A DNA stretch of 64,000 nt, taken from Hortaea werneckii. Taxonomy: Eukaryota > Ascomycota > Dothideomycetes > Mycosphaerellales > Teratosphaeriaceae. Shown here in pieces: positions 22,144 through 33,984 of the stretch. Both the position numbers and the translations under genes were made by a program. Under the pieces are notes generated by a model, which did no database searches, was not told where the DNA came from, and saw only the letters and a program-made list of their open reading frames with translations. Numbering within the stretch: position 1 is the stretch's first letter; every line of letters starts with the position of its first letter. The stretch lies in NCBI GenBank assembly GCA_037044905.1, contig JBAOKB010000150.1:118501-182500 (forward strand), written 5' to 3'.

Positions 22144-25100
22144 ATGGCCCGTCGCTCGTCGGCGCGTCTCGCCGGCCGCGCTTCCACCCCCAAACGCGTC
22201 TCCCTCTCCCATGATCAGCCTCAGGCCAACCCGACTCGCACCCCACGCACCGTCCCCGCCAAGCTCTCCTCCCTCGACGAGAGTGATGAGATGCCCGGTG
22301 CATTTCCACAGTCACCTGACTCCGCTCCACTGGCCAAGCGACAGCGTTCAGCCGCGCCAACAGATGCACACACTCCCACCGAAAACAGGTCGATCCAGCC
22401 CAGCGATCAAGAGATGCATCCCCAGAGGCTTCACCAGACCACCGCCAAGCCTCTCGATGAAGCCCGTCACCTCGGCTTCACTCAGATGCCGCAGACCGAG
22501 CCGGCGGGGAAGAAGAGCCGCATCTCAAACGCCCAAGCCACTCCATCCCGCGCAACCCGTCCAGGGAAAGCACCACCCAATCCAGCTGAGGATGCCAAGA
22601 GTCCCACCTACCAGTTCACTTTCCGGCGCGAGCACAGTTTAGAATTGAGTCCGGATGCCAAGCGATTGATGCTGGAGAAGCGGGAGGAAGCTCAGCGGAT
22701 TCGGGAGCAGATGGTGAGGAGTGGAGAAGGAAGCGATCCGAATGCAGTGAATGCCGATGACATGGTCGCGGGGCGGAAACTGGCCAAGCCCAAGGGCAGA
22801 TTTAGCGACGTACACGGGAAGGCATTCGACAAGATGACCAGCATTGCCGGACACAAATCCGCGTTCCGATCAAAAGGGAACGGGAATGATGTAGGCATGA
22901 AGACGCCGCAGCAGAGCAAGGAGAAATCTGGAGTCAGTGTGGTGGAGGCGGCGCAGAAGAGTCTGAAGCGGAGTCCGAGCAAAGCGCAATTGGATGAACC
23001 GGCGGAGAAGAAGTCACTCGTCAAGAGTCCGTCCAAGTCGAATATGAATAGTGGCCTCCCACGTACCAAGCAGATGCATACCCTCCCCGCCGCACCGGAA
23101 GCAGGTCCCGCTTCTCCATCGCCCGTGAAGCGGCAGAGAAGGGCGGAGGATGATAATGTGTCCTCGGCACGACCATCGTCGCGGGATACGCCATCCACAC
23201 CGCAGCAGCAATCAGTCAAGAAAACTATCCCAACTGCAGTCAGCTATCCCAATCTCTCCGCCCTGACGACACCTACCCAGTCCAGTCTAGCGAGGGCGGC
23301 GAGTACTAAGAAGACGGAGACGAAGATCCCAGGACCTCAACTGGCCCGCTCACCCAGCAAGCCGAATCTGAAGTCCGCAGATGTCCAACCGCAGCATCAT
23401 GCAGTCGTCCAGCAAGAAGAAGCCGGACCCTCGACTCCTCCGCTCCTCCAACGCTCTCCCTCCAAGTCCGCCCATCTCTTCGCCGGTCATACTCCCGCGC
23501 ACTTGGGTCAGTCACAGTCACGTCAGCCGAACGAGGTGCCGACCGGGAAAGGCGAGAGTCCGCTCCTCAGCCGCACACCTCGCCACGGCTCACCGGGCAA
23601 GAAACCCGTCGAAAACGCGGACGCGGATCAGCAAGGCGAGGGAAAGACAACCTCGCACCCGGCATGGTTGGCACGGAGTCCGCATAAGATGAGCGTCTCC
23701 CGCAAGCCGCCTGGCGAGCATTCCTCCAAGCCGGAGCAGCAAGAGACCAGCTCCTCCGGAACAACCCCCAGCAATGGACCCGGGTCGCATATCCCCTTCC
23801 TCTCCCGCTCCCCGACCAAACTCCCTCCCCACTCCCAACCCGTCCCCAACACCGCGACGGACCTCACGCGCCCGCCCTCCACGCCCGGGAAACCCAACAA
23901 CAACACCGAAGAAGAAGGTAATGAGGGGAAAGGGAAAAGTGGCCTTCTATCCCGCTTCTCCCTCCTCCGCAAACCCCACGGCCAGCATAGTCCGATGAAA
24001 TCCATTCTGCGGCGCTCACCTCAGAGGAAGTATAGCGATGATCCGGCTAAGATCGCCGCGGGGACGCATTTGGCTAGTCCGCCTGCTGTGCCTTCCCGAG
24101 ACGCAGCGAGGAGTGCGGGCGCCGGAGGTAGTAGTGGGGGTGTTGTGGATGCTGAGGATGGCGAGGTGAGGGGTCATGGTGGGACAGAGGGGCAGGGAGC
24201 GAGGAAGAAGGAGGAGCGGAAGCGCGTGGATTTTACCGCTTCCACTAAGGCGAGGTATGAGGAGGGACGTGGCAGGGATGGGGATGGGAAGGGGTTGGGA
24301 GGTTTGGCGCATCAGGCGGCGCAGGGGGATGAGTTGGAGAGTTTGGCGCGGGAGGTTGAGGAGGAGGGTATGGAGGATGCGGAGGGTATGCAAATCGATT
24401 CCTCCCCTCAACCCGCAGTTCTTACCTCCGCCCCCGATTCCGAATCTGGAGCCGAAGACGACGACGATGACGAAGCACACCCCGATACCTCGGCCCAGAG
24501 GACCTTGTATCCTGCCCTGCACCTCCCCGCCCCTTCCTCCCCCACAACAACAGCTCCTCCCTCCACCTCCCTACCACCCAGTCCCAGTCCGCAGAAACGC
24601 CGCCAGACGTTCGCCCCGCAGGACTTCACCTTCCGGGCGGGGAGCCAGGAGATCGTGTTTGGGAACCCTGGTGGGCAATCTTCTCCCGTCAAAACTGGAG
24701 CCGTAGGTAGTGGGGCCGCGAGAAGGCGCACCACCGCTGCGCCTACTACTACTTCTTCGGTGTCCGAAGGAGCTGGAGGTATGGGAACGGGAACGGGGCG
24801 CAGGGCGGCGACGGTTAGAGCTGTTTCCGCTGAGCTGGCGGGAGGTGTAGGTGTCGCGAACGGAGGGGCGAATGGTGAGGTAGGGCGGGAGAAAGTCCTC
24901 CCCGGGAGTCGAAAACGGAAGTTCGACTTCGAGAACGCGCACCCGGACCCGGCGCCTGTGCATGAAGTCCTGCCTCACGGCCGGGACTGGGACGCCGTGG
25001 ACGAGGAGGCGGAGGATGGTGGGGGTGGGGATAGTGGGAAGGAGAACCGCTCCCTCCTTCCTTTCTCCGCCCGCTCGTCGGACGCCAAGGCGGGGATGAA

Positions 25101-25632
25101 GGGCAAGAAGAATGGACCTGCGATCTCTGACCGAGACGACGAGGAGGAAGAGGAGGAGGATCACAGGCCCGCGAAACGCACCAAGACCTCGTCTTCCGCG
25201 AACCCGTTGACTGGGTCGGGTGGAAAGGGTGTGGCGAACGCTGGACGGACGGGCGCTGCTTCCGGTTCCGCGACGGCTGCGGGTGCTGGAACCGGGGGTA
25301 AAAGGCGGACTACCCTCGGCGTCAAACCCCGCGGCGAGAAGAAGTCGGCTGCTCTTGCTATGGCGGGGCGGAGGGGGGCACCTGCTGCTCACGCTGGTGG
25401 TACTGGGGGAGGGGTGCGTCGGGCTCCTGCTTCTGGAGTTCCTGGCGCTGGTAGTGGTGGGGCTGCTGGTGGAAATGCTGGTGGGAATGGTAGTGGTGGG
25501 TCTGCTGGTGGGACTGCTGGTGGAAATGCTGGTGGGAATGCTGCCGCAAGTGGTGGTGGGAATGCATCGGGAAAAAGCACCATCAGTCGTGAGCGGTTGA
25601 ACGCTCTGGCGGCGCCGAAGAGGAGGGGCTGA
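22144..25632 (+). CDS. Large disordered nuclear protein with repeated SPSK motifs and a KEN box
   Basis: Single exon, 1162 residues, ATG in CAACATGG context. Almost entirely disordered, basic and rich in Ser-Pro and Thr-Pro. A leucine/arginine-Ser-Pro-Ser/His-Lys type motif recurs at least seven times (for example LKRSPSKAQL, LARSPSKPNL, LLQRSPSKSAHL, LARSPHKMSV, FLSRSPTKLP). These fit the CDK consensus S/T-P-x-K. One more ordered part lies near residues 155-245: SLELSPDAKRLMLEKREEAQ followed by KGRFSDVHGKAFDKMTSIAG, which resembles a conserved block of uncharacterised ascomycete nuclear proteins. A KEN motif (GKENRS, about residue 968), acidic runs and basic clusters such as PAKRTKT follow. 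The tail has Gly/Asn/Ala repeats and ends RLNALAAPKRRG. I infer a cell-cycle-regulated chromatin or microtubule-associated protein; no domain is named with confidence. Confidence 0.8.
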   Translation: MARRSSARLAGRASTPKRVSLSHDQPQANPTRTPRTVPAKLSSLDESDEMPGAFPQSPDSAPLAKRQRSAAPTDAHTPTENRSIQPSDQEMHPQRLHQTTAKPLDEARHLGFTQMPQTEPAGKKSRISNAQATPSRATRPGKAPPNPAEDAKSPTYQFTFRREHSLELSPDAKRLMLEKREEAQRIREQMVRSGEGSDPNAVNADDMVAGRKLAKPKGRFSDVHGKAFDKMTSIAGHKSAFRSKGNGNDVGMKTPQQSKEKSGVSVVEAAQKSLKRSPSKAQLDEPAEKKSLVKSPSKSNMNSGLPRTKQMHTLPAAPEAGPASPSPVKRQRRAEDDNVSSARPSSRDTPSTPQQQSVKKTIPTAVSYPNLSALTTPTQSSLARAASTKKTETKIPGPQLARSPSKPNLKSADVQPQHHAVVQQEEAGPSTPPLLQRSPSKSAHLFAGHTPAHLGQSQSRQPNEVPTGKGESPLLSRTPRHGSPGKKPVENADADQQGEGKTTSHPAWLARSPHKMSVSRKPPGEHSSKPEQQETSSSGTTPSNGPGSHIPFLSRSPTKLPPHSQPVPNTATDLTRPPSTPGKPNNNTEEEGNEGKGKSGLLSRFSLLRKPHGQHSPMKSILRRSPQRKYSDDPAKIAAGTHLASPPAVPSRDAARSAGAGGSSGGVVDAEDGEVRGHGGTEGQGARKKEERKRVDFTASTKARYEEGRGRDGDGKGLGGLAHQAAQGDELESLAREVEEEGMEDAEGMQIDSSPQPAVLTSAPDSESGAEDDDDDEAHPDTSAQRTLYPALHLPAPSSPTTTAPPSTSLPPSPSPQKRRQTFAPQDFTFRAGSQEIVFGNPGGQSSPVKTGAVGSGAARRRTTAAPTTTSSVSEGAGGMGTGTGRRAATVRAVSAELAGGVGVANGGANGEVGREKVLPGSRKRKFDFENAHPDPAPVHEVLPHGRDWDAVDEEAEDGGGGDSGKENRSLLPFSARSSDAKAGMKGKKNGPAISDRDDEEEEEEDHRPAKRTKTSSSANPLTGSGGKGVANAGRTGAASGSATAAGAGTGGKRRTTLGVKPRGEKKSAALAMAGRRGAPAAHAGGTGGGVRRAPASGVPGAGSGGAAGGNAGGNGSGGSAGGTAGGNAGGNAAASGGGNASGKSTISRERLNALAAPKRRG

Positions 25633-27171
25633 TGAGGCTTTCGTCTCAGAGGCAGATGTTGGGCAGACGTTGAGTAGGTGAGAGGGTGAGCGGGTGAGCT
25701 GAGAGGAAGAGGAGGATGAGGAGGATGACTTGGTGCAAGGACGGGGAGAAGGAGCGTATGAGAGGCTGAGTGGATGTCAAACAGATGAGCCGATGAAGTC
25801 GAGGTGGCGGCTGGAGTTGAACTTGATTTTGCGCCGGAGCATAGCGGGAAGGAGCGCACCGCAAGACAAGAAAAGACTTCCCTTCCCGCCGAATTTTCTC
25901 CTCCCCTCTTCCTCTCTCTTTCCTTCACCGTTGGAGGTTCCTCCCGTGGACCTTCTTCGGGAGGGAATGGGGAGGTGGGTGAGGTGGGACTGGCTTTGGA
26001 AATTGGAAAGTGGCGAGATTCCTTACCGCGATGCGTTTTCCTGATCTTTACGCTTTTCGTCACCTTGCGACTTTTCGGGGATGGGGTTTGTTTCTTGACT
26101 GGGTGGTTCTTCAAGGAATTGGGGAGGCGTGAGTGGGAAGGAGGGGAGAGTGGGGAGGGTTGTGTTTCATTGCTGAGAAGGTCTTGCCGATGTTTTTGGT
26201 TCTTTTTCGTACTTCTTGTTCTTTTTGGTTGGGGGTTTCTTTTTCGGGGAGGCGGAGATGGTTTACGGAAGGGAAGTATCTCGTAATTTCCATTGGCAAA
26301 GGGGGAAAGGGATAGCACTCAGGGTCACTCGGGATGGGATTCCCTCAAGCGGTGTGTGTGGGCACGGATGGGCAGGATTTTCACGGGCTTTCTCGTTTGT
26401 TAGATCAGGATGGTAGATCCTGGATTCTTCTCGCATGGGAAGTGGTTACAGTCTTGGAGTTTGGGGATATGAAGGGAAGGGAAGGGGAAGGGGAGCATAC
26501 ATAGAAATCACAGCATGGGTATAGCGGGAATACAGTACGTTTGGGGGCTTTCGGGATTTTGGGGGTTTCGGGGGGTTTCTGGGGGTGGGGGTTCGTAGGT
26601 ATAGGTTTAGAGAGCGGTACTTCTGAATGGATATTTGTGCAGAGGAGTTGGTGTGAGTTTTGTTTGGCTGTTCTGGTCGAAGTTTGGTAAGAGGTAGAGT
26701 GGTGGTCGTCATTGTTGAGGTGAGGACGGGACGGTGGTGTGGCTGTGTGAGCCTTTCAAAAGCCATCTTCTTTGCTTTTGTCACCGGTTCGATGTGACCA
26801 ACGAGAAGCTGAATTATCTGTGTGTCTTTTTCCTCTCTCCTCCCTGACTGCCCGGACCTTGCCAGCCTCGAAATTGAAATTGAAATGGAAATGATGTCGT
26901 CGATGTGGCAACTGGACTCTCTATGGGCTTGGAAGGTAGCCGGGATCTCACGGCGCTTGCTATTGTCGAACACGGTAAGTCGAGACAGATGGTTTTACAT
27001 TCATTGGAGAATTGATACAATCTCTACACAAGCAGTGGATGTGTGCTTCAGCCTGCTTCTTCTCTTGCGAACTACCAATTGTCAGAACTGCAGGACCGAC
27101 TTTTCATCATCTTCCTGTTGCGGGTACATAGAATCTCCCTGTCTTTCTCATTCTTTCCTTCCCACTGATTG
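25633..27171. other. Intergenic, convergent 3' flanks
   Basis: Overlapping frames here (up to 309 codons on the minus strand, running back into the Gly-repeat tail of the previous gene) follow from base composition. No gene supported. Confidence 0.4.
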
Positions 27172-29925
27172 CTAATCATCCTGTATCGGCACTGCACCAG
27201 CGGCCAGAAGTATGTCCGCTATCTCCTCATGTCTCCAATATTCGGCCGCTTGTAGTGCATTGCCGTACTTCCCTCCTTGCGCATTAACATCCGCTCCCGC
27301 AGTAAGCAGTCTCTCGACTATTTCTATATTGTCTTCTTCCACTGACGCTTGTAGTGCATTGCCATAAAAGCCCCCTTGTGCATTTACATCTGCACCTTTT
27401 GCTAACAAGAGCTCGACTATGTCTTTGTAGCCTGAATAAGATGCAACCTGCAGCGCACTGCCATAAAAGCCTCCCGACGTATTCACGTCTGCGCGTCTTG
27501 CTAACAGCAGCTCGACTGTGTCTTTGTAGCCTTCCTCACACGCAGCATGCAGTACATTGCCGTAAGTGCCCCCTTGTGCATTTACATCTGCGCCTCTTGC
27601 TAACAGTAGCTCGACTATGTCTTTGTGGCCTCTAGAAGATGCAGCCTTTAGCGCGCTCCCGAAGTACCATCCCCACGCATTAGCGTCTGCGCCTTTTGCT
27701 AACAGGAGCTCGGTTAACTTTTGGAGCCCCAAGTAGCTAGCAAAGTAGATCGCTTGAGCAGGTCTGGAGCCGTTCAGAGTTGACTCCTTGTAACATAGAA
27801 GCTCATACCTTCCAAACGATGAAACGTCATGGAGAAGCCAGCAATGTGTAAATGCCGCACCAGTAAGCAGTCGAACTTCACGCTCCATATCACCGTCGCT
27901 TTGCCGAGAAGAGTGATAGTACCACGTATTGGCCGAGTAGTACAGCAATGGATATACGTGCTGATCGACGGCGGTTGCTATTTCCATCGTGTCATTGCTG
28001 TAATGCATCAAATACGTCAAGCAGCTTTGAGCGAGGAACCTGTGCTCGTCCGCAGCGTCCAGATGGAAGTCTTTGGCGGTGCCTTCCAAGATCCGTTCTG
28101 AATCGAGGTACTCCTTAATTGAAAAATGAGCAAGCCTAACTTTTGACTCTGAGTTGAATCTGCGAGTGAAAGACCCGGTGTGGCCGTCATCGGAATATCT
28201 TGACGCATAGGATGAAGACAAGTTTTGACCTTCATCATTGTCCTGAGTGTCAACAGTTTTGTCCCCGTCGTCTTCTTCGTCAGTATGATAAGAGTCATCT
28301 GAGTCGTTGCCGTTGTCTTCTTCGTAAACCAAAATTAGCCCAGAAAGTATATCAATGGAGTCCTCAATATCTCCTCGATTTTCAATGTCCACTGTTCCCT
28401 CATCGGACGGATCAATGATAGCAGCCTCGGCCAGCTGGCGAAGAGTCAGTGGTGTCTTAGAATACGTTATCCAGCGCAGTAAGGTCAGTGCCTCTGGCCG
28501 ATACCTCTCCTCGATAGCACACAGAATTCGGTCATATGTCTCGTCTAGTGTCTTGGGTAGTGTTCGGAGGACGTCTTCGATGTATTTCGGCTTGGTCGAC
28601 TTGAGCTTTTTCAGCTCTTGGATTTGGCAATGAGCCCATCGGAACCTATCTCGATGATTAACATGGGTTACTTTCCTCTACAGTGCAAGTAAGACCTACA
28701 TCCCGTCTGCTCGGGCGGACAACGTATCTTCGATCAGTGAAGTCGTTTTCTTGCTTAACCTCGACAGTCTCCGTTCTTTAGACAGCTCGGATACCACATA
28801 CTTCCGGATGTCTTCGTCGACTTTGGAATCGGCCACGTTGATGCGTTGGGCCTCTAGTATTCCCATTGACTCCTGTATGTCGCGCGCTTCCCGGCTGGTG
28901 GCCAGAAGTTTGACGTTGGGTGCATTCTGCACGAGCGTTTCGAGTTCTTCGAGCATCGTCTGGCGTATGTCGTTCTCCTCCGGACTCTCATCGAGGGCGT
29001 CCAGTGCTAGGAACACCTGATCGTAAGCTTGGAGTGACAGAAGCAAGATCTTCCCCAGTTCATCTTTTCCAGGCTTGCCGCGGCTTGCATTGTCGAAAGC
29101 CTGCTGCAACTGAGCATAGCCATCCTGCTTCCACGCCAACTGTTCTACTAGGGAGCGGAGCAAGTCTTCGTATGACTGCTTCTGCTTGTCGGAGAAGGTG
29201 AAATAAAATGCGCCCAGGCCGAATCTTCCGAGATTCTCATCGGTGTCACATAGCTTTTTGATGTCCTCAATCATTGTCGACGACAACACTGTCTTACCGC
29301 AGCCAGCTTTCCCGCATACCCACAGATGTCTGGTCTTCCCGGATTTCCAGTCCAGGTATGTGGGACTCTGAAGCAGCCAGTCCCCTGTATGAGGCTCGTG
29401 ACGGTCGCGCGCCGAGCGGTGGTTTGTCCAAGGGTCTGAAGGCGACAGCCAGTCGACGATCTTACGCCACCGATCCGATTGTTGTACAGAAAGTTGCAGG
29501 ACTTGAAGCGCAAGTTTCAGCCGCTCTCGAACGTCGGCGACATTTTCTCGCAGCTTATCCAACGTGTCTTTGCGAAACGGATACACTGCTTTTTGCAACT
29601 CGGCACGAGCTCTTTGTCGCAAGCCATCCGGTTTGCTATACTTACTGAGCTCGTTCAGCTTCGTCCGAAGGTTCTGAAGACCGCTATTGCATGATAGCAA
29701 GCAGCTCGATACTCGCGCTCTTCTTTGCTCGTTGAACCCGCCTGATTCGAGGTTCTCTTTCAGCAAGACGAGCGTGCTGTGAAGATCCTCGATTGAAGCG
29801 CGCGTGCCAGAAATGTCGGACGTGTAGTCTTTGTAGTCGTTGTAATACGACGACAGGCCTTGGCAGACTTGGATACCGAGCGAGGCTATGCCCACGGCGG
29901 AGCCCGCGATTCCCACCTCGGCCAT
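27172..29925 (-). CDS. STAND/NLR-like receptor: N-terminal helical domain, NACHT, ankyrin repeats
   Basis: Two exons, 29925-28700 and 28645-27172 (54-bp intron), 899 residues. The first ATG (MAEVGIAG) is chosen because the frame upstream has no ATG. Residues 1 to about 160 form an all-helical region beginning GIAGSAVGIASLGIQVCQG, like the Helo-like N-terminal domains of fungal STAND proteins. The NACHT NTPase follows: P-loop GKAGCGKT at 205-212, and Walker B LALDALDE near 306-313. The winged-helix-type region after the intron reads MFRWAHCQIQEL and RLAHFSIKEYL. An acidic linker (about 470-520) precedes five to six ankyrin repeats of about 33 residues in the last 200 residues, such as DIVELLLARGADVNAQGG. 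Fungal NLRs of this kind sense nonself and trigger cell death. The frame is complete, so it is probably active; ligand and effector unknown. Confidence 0.9.
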
Positions 29926-32900
29926 GATCGAGAAGAATAGGTGAAGTGAACGCAAAGAGTATTATCGGGGACCGGAAACAAAAAGAGTCAGCGTGAAAAT
30001 GTTGAAGAGTCTCTTGAAGCGAAAACGCTTCCTGACGAAGGTATTTGTCTTGCGGCTGGCTGCCCCTGTTTCGTCCCGCTTCGTTTTGGAGAAACGCTTG
30101 CTTTCGCAGCCTGAAATAGGTGGCGCATGCAGGTCGAGACAAGCTGGGGACGGGGCCGACATACATTCAGCTCTTCTCGTTGTTTGGGAGCCCATTCCGG
30201 CTGTGCTCAGCCTAGTCCCCGCGAACTTTTTGCGCGATACAGCTAGCAGTGCGACCTTCCCACTGCCAAATGATGGACCTTGAAATGTTGTGTTTAACAC
30301 AGCCTCTCCAGTGGAAGTCTACTAGTGTGTTGGCGGCTGTGCCTTACCCCACAAGAGCTGTCTAAGCCACCGCCAGGGCAATCGCAGCTCATCAGCTACC
30401 CCTGCAAGATGGGCGCAGCAGCCGAGGTAAGGCGATAAGATGATACCTAGGTACGGTTGATAAATTGGACAGAGAAAGGTTTGACCGCGAGAATCTCTTG
30501 GTCCTGATTCCTTTGAGCTCTAGAGTTGTGTCGATGCCGACAATGATGTATCTTTCGTTTGGAGTGAATACCGAAAGACCATCCAGCGGCTTAACGCAAG
30601 CAAATTGCATGCAAGATCATTGTATAATCTGACCGATGTCACAGGGACCGACGAGTTGCCCAAACAACAGTGTGGCGAAGTAAATATTGGGCTTCGCCTT
30701 GCTTGAGGCGGTATGCAGCCGCGAACTCAAGTACAAGCGGGCTTGCCGCTTGGTTGGTAGGTATTGCCAGCTCGAAGCTCGAATTCTCGTCACTGTCTCA
30801 CTCACAGCTATTCGGGCTCACGTCGCCTCGCTTCTTGACGATGAAGTTGCACGCAAATGCCCAACATCACCTCGGCTTCGTCTCGTGCAGCTGGTGCGAA
30901 GATCACGGACTATCAAACAGCTCTTCCCGATGACCTGACAGTCTCGCGGTGTGACTTGGTACAAGTGAGAGTTCGAAGACAGATGTAGGCAACTGGACTT
31001 CACCGAAGCTCCACCATCTTCGCGGATGACCCAAAGCTGCAGTAAGAGACTGCTGGACTCCGACCACAGCCTTAAGAGTCCGAAAGGAAGGCCAATGTGA
31101 GGAGCACCACGCTGCTGGTGACGGCCCACGACTGCGGTGAAAGTAGTGCCATGCGGCCATGAATTCCGAGCACAGCCATCAAGCTCCATGATCAGATCGC
31201 TTGGCCCGACTAGGGGCTTGATATGGGCATATCCACGTGAGCAAGGCACTGGCTCAAGTCGACTCCAGCGATAATATCAGAAACCATAAAGAGGCACGGG
31301 CTCATGTCCACAACATCTTCCTTCCCTCTGTGCTTGAAGTTATTACCCAGATGCCTGAGTTCCCGATCGTCGTGGCGAGCTTCATGTAGCTTCAAGAGAT
31401 CCAACATGCTCTATGGAGTGGCAAATAGGCTGTCATCCAAGCTTGTGAAGCGCATCGTGCCAGGAAATTGAGAGGTTCCATCGGCTCGTCGCGTGAGCCG
31501 ACTTTGCCGGATCGAGGTTGAAAGGGATAGATACGCCACGAGCGGACGTCCTTGTGCGGCGTAATACGAGATACAGCGTGCGGTTGAGAGAGAGTCTAGC
31601 GATATCGACTTGAGCTTGGTTCCAGTCGGAACTTACCTGTGCATCCCTTCAGCGGAATAAAGGAAAGGGTGGGTCGGTACTCCAAGCGCACAGAAATGAT
31701 AAGAAACGATAGGAAGTGAAGCGAGATATTGTACTTGCCATGACTTCCTCCCAAGCCAGTGAATGCGCGCGGCATGGGATACCCGAAGACCATGGCCAGG
31801 CGCATTAGACAATCTGGTGACAATGCGCCCAGTGCATGCTCGGGGGTTCGCTGCGAATCCAAGAGCGAGCCGGCTTGAACTGTATAGGTGCTGACCGACA
31901 GAGGGGGGTGATGGATCTCAGACCGTCCGAAATGAAGACTGCGATAGCACATGAATCGAGAACGCCAGAGATGGCCAACGCATGTTATAATATAGGGCCG
32001 CGTACTCTTGGTGCTCGCTGAGGTGGTTAGTCTGCTCCTGACCGCAAGTGAGGTTGAGACCGCGGCCCTTGGACCGCTTCCTAAAGGGGATGCCGTTCGC
32101 AAGCTGCCGACCGCAGGTGTTCTATAGCACGTCGGTGAGGCATCCCGCACATACCTGCAAAATGCGGAATTCTCGCCTGTATGATATTCGAACATGAAAC
32201 GCCAAGCATCAATAGCCACGAACCTCTTATGTAGATAGCTCATGGGTCTCGACTTGAGGCATGGTCGAAGATGCTTGCTTGTCTTGGTGTGCCAATTCGA
32301 AAGACCCTCTGAGCCCGACCAAGCAATACAGCACCCGGATGACGGGCCCAGCAAAATGGATGATCACCTATAGTCGCTTGGCAATGTTCTTGGATGTCGG
32401 GAGATGGTCTAGAGGCTGAATGGCTTTCCGGACATGACCGGAATGAATTGGTCTACGGTCACCGCCAGATTTTTGAACAACCCTGGCCGGTAGTCGAAAA
32501 ATGTTTTCATCGTCTTCAAATCTCTCGGTGTTCATTATACGCAGGCATCCAGCGGAAGGTCGGATCCGTCCGGTTGACCGCGATCAGTCCAGCTCAAGCT
32601 CATGCCGGGGGTTGTTGAGGACTGTCTTGGCGTCTCGGCGGAGGTCAAGTCGGTCATCTGTTCAATATGTAGATGGCCTGATGATCACCATTTGGCTGTC
32701 GTTGGATCGAATAATGCCACCAATAGTTCCAGTAGCGGCTGCCAACCTGCATGTCATATAATTCTGCATGAAGTACAGAGCAGCGTGGCTGCGAAAGGGT
32801 GTTTAGTGGTATGCCGATTGTGTAAGCTCGGGAGCTCGAGTCCCGAACAGTTTGGCCAGACCTCGGCAGAGCATGCGGGACAACGCATTGATCTTCCAAG

Positions 32901-33984
32901 TTTTTTCAACGTTTGACAGGGTTGGTCCTTATCGTCTTCGGAGAAATAAGTGGTGAGTCCTACTATATTGCGGAACTCACTATACAAACCTGAATTCTCA
33001 TCGAGGACTCGATCAGAGCTCGATGATCGATTGCGACATCCATGCATGAGCTACCCATGGAAGGTCTGCATGAGCGAGTCGGACGATACAAATTCGCAGG
33101 AAATCTAGACGGTTTCGACACCTTATCGGTCTGTCGTCAGCGATAACTCTGTTTCCTTATCCCAGACTCTGGCTTGCCCCACCCATCTGAGATCTCGAAC
33201 ACCGATGGCAAGCGGCTGACAACGATGGCCAATCGAGTCAGGAGCCGGATCGATATCTTCAAGCGGAAGCAGCAGCACAAGTATAATGCAATCTGGGACG
33301 GCAATATCGATGCGGCCTCGAGCGGAAGCGAGCGCCACACCCACCTGTATGCATGACTGTCGAGGGGGGATCCCAGCCGCTCACATGTTCAATGCTGACA
33401 GACGGGCTGGTCACACGTCCCCAACTTCACCACGAGCGTTGGAACGGCGCAGTCATTCCCATCACTAGCAGCGTTGCCCTGATATCATGCGAGCGTGCAA
33501 GCGTGAGTTGAAAGCGACCGTTGGCACCGGTCGCAGCCTTCTTTATAAGGTCCGGACCTGCAAGTAGCCACAACCGGGTCGCACACGGCCGCGGACCGTT
33601 GAAGTCACCTCTGATTAACTTCGACGCAAAGGTTGCAAAGCCTATCTCCACGCACAGTGCAGGCAGGGGAACTGGGTCCGATCGCGTCCCGCAAACTTTC
33701 GAGGGAAGACCGTTGCACCCTCTTCACCCAGCCCCGGCCATTGAAACAAGCCACCCTTCCCATGCCACCTCATCCTGGTCGAGATCACCGTGAGTCCCGA
33801 CCGCGATCGTGTAAGAGACTCCGAGCGTCGCCTCGAAGCTCTTTGTTCGCTCGTGCTGCTGGTATAGCTTATTGCCGCTCCACTCTATTGCTTGGATCCG
33901 GGGAGCATGACGGCGAGCGGGCTTGCCTTGTGCGACGGCTCAGCTCACCAATGATAATAGTTCGGATGGGAAGAAAATGTCAGG
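29926..33984. other. 4-kb region with broken coding-like pieces
   Basis: No intact gene. Several minus-strand pieces look protein-like (31210-31500, 32654-33047) but are broken by stops and frame changes. A 252-codon frame at 31596-32354 has no motif. Confidence 0.35.
31210..31530 (-). pseudogene. Possible decayed gene fragment
   Basis: One minus-strand frame reads RADGTSQFPGTMRFTSLDDS, then LFATP, a TAG stop, SMLDLLKLHEARHDDRELR, HLGNNFKHRGKEDVVDMSP, CLFMVSDIIAGVDL. Composition and spacing look like a real protein interrupted by a Gln-to-TAG change. I do not recognise the family. The reading ends at a second stop at 31210. Confidence 0.3.

Noticed and set aside
25389..26318. 309-codon minus-strand frame
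   Set aside because: Pro/Ser-rich shadow of the Gly-repeat tail and its flank.
31596..32354. 252-codon minus-strand frame
   Set aside because: Longest frame in its region but without motif, and amino acid composition looks random.
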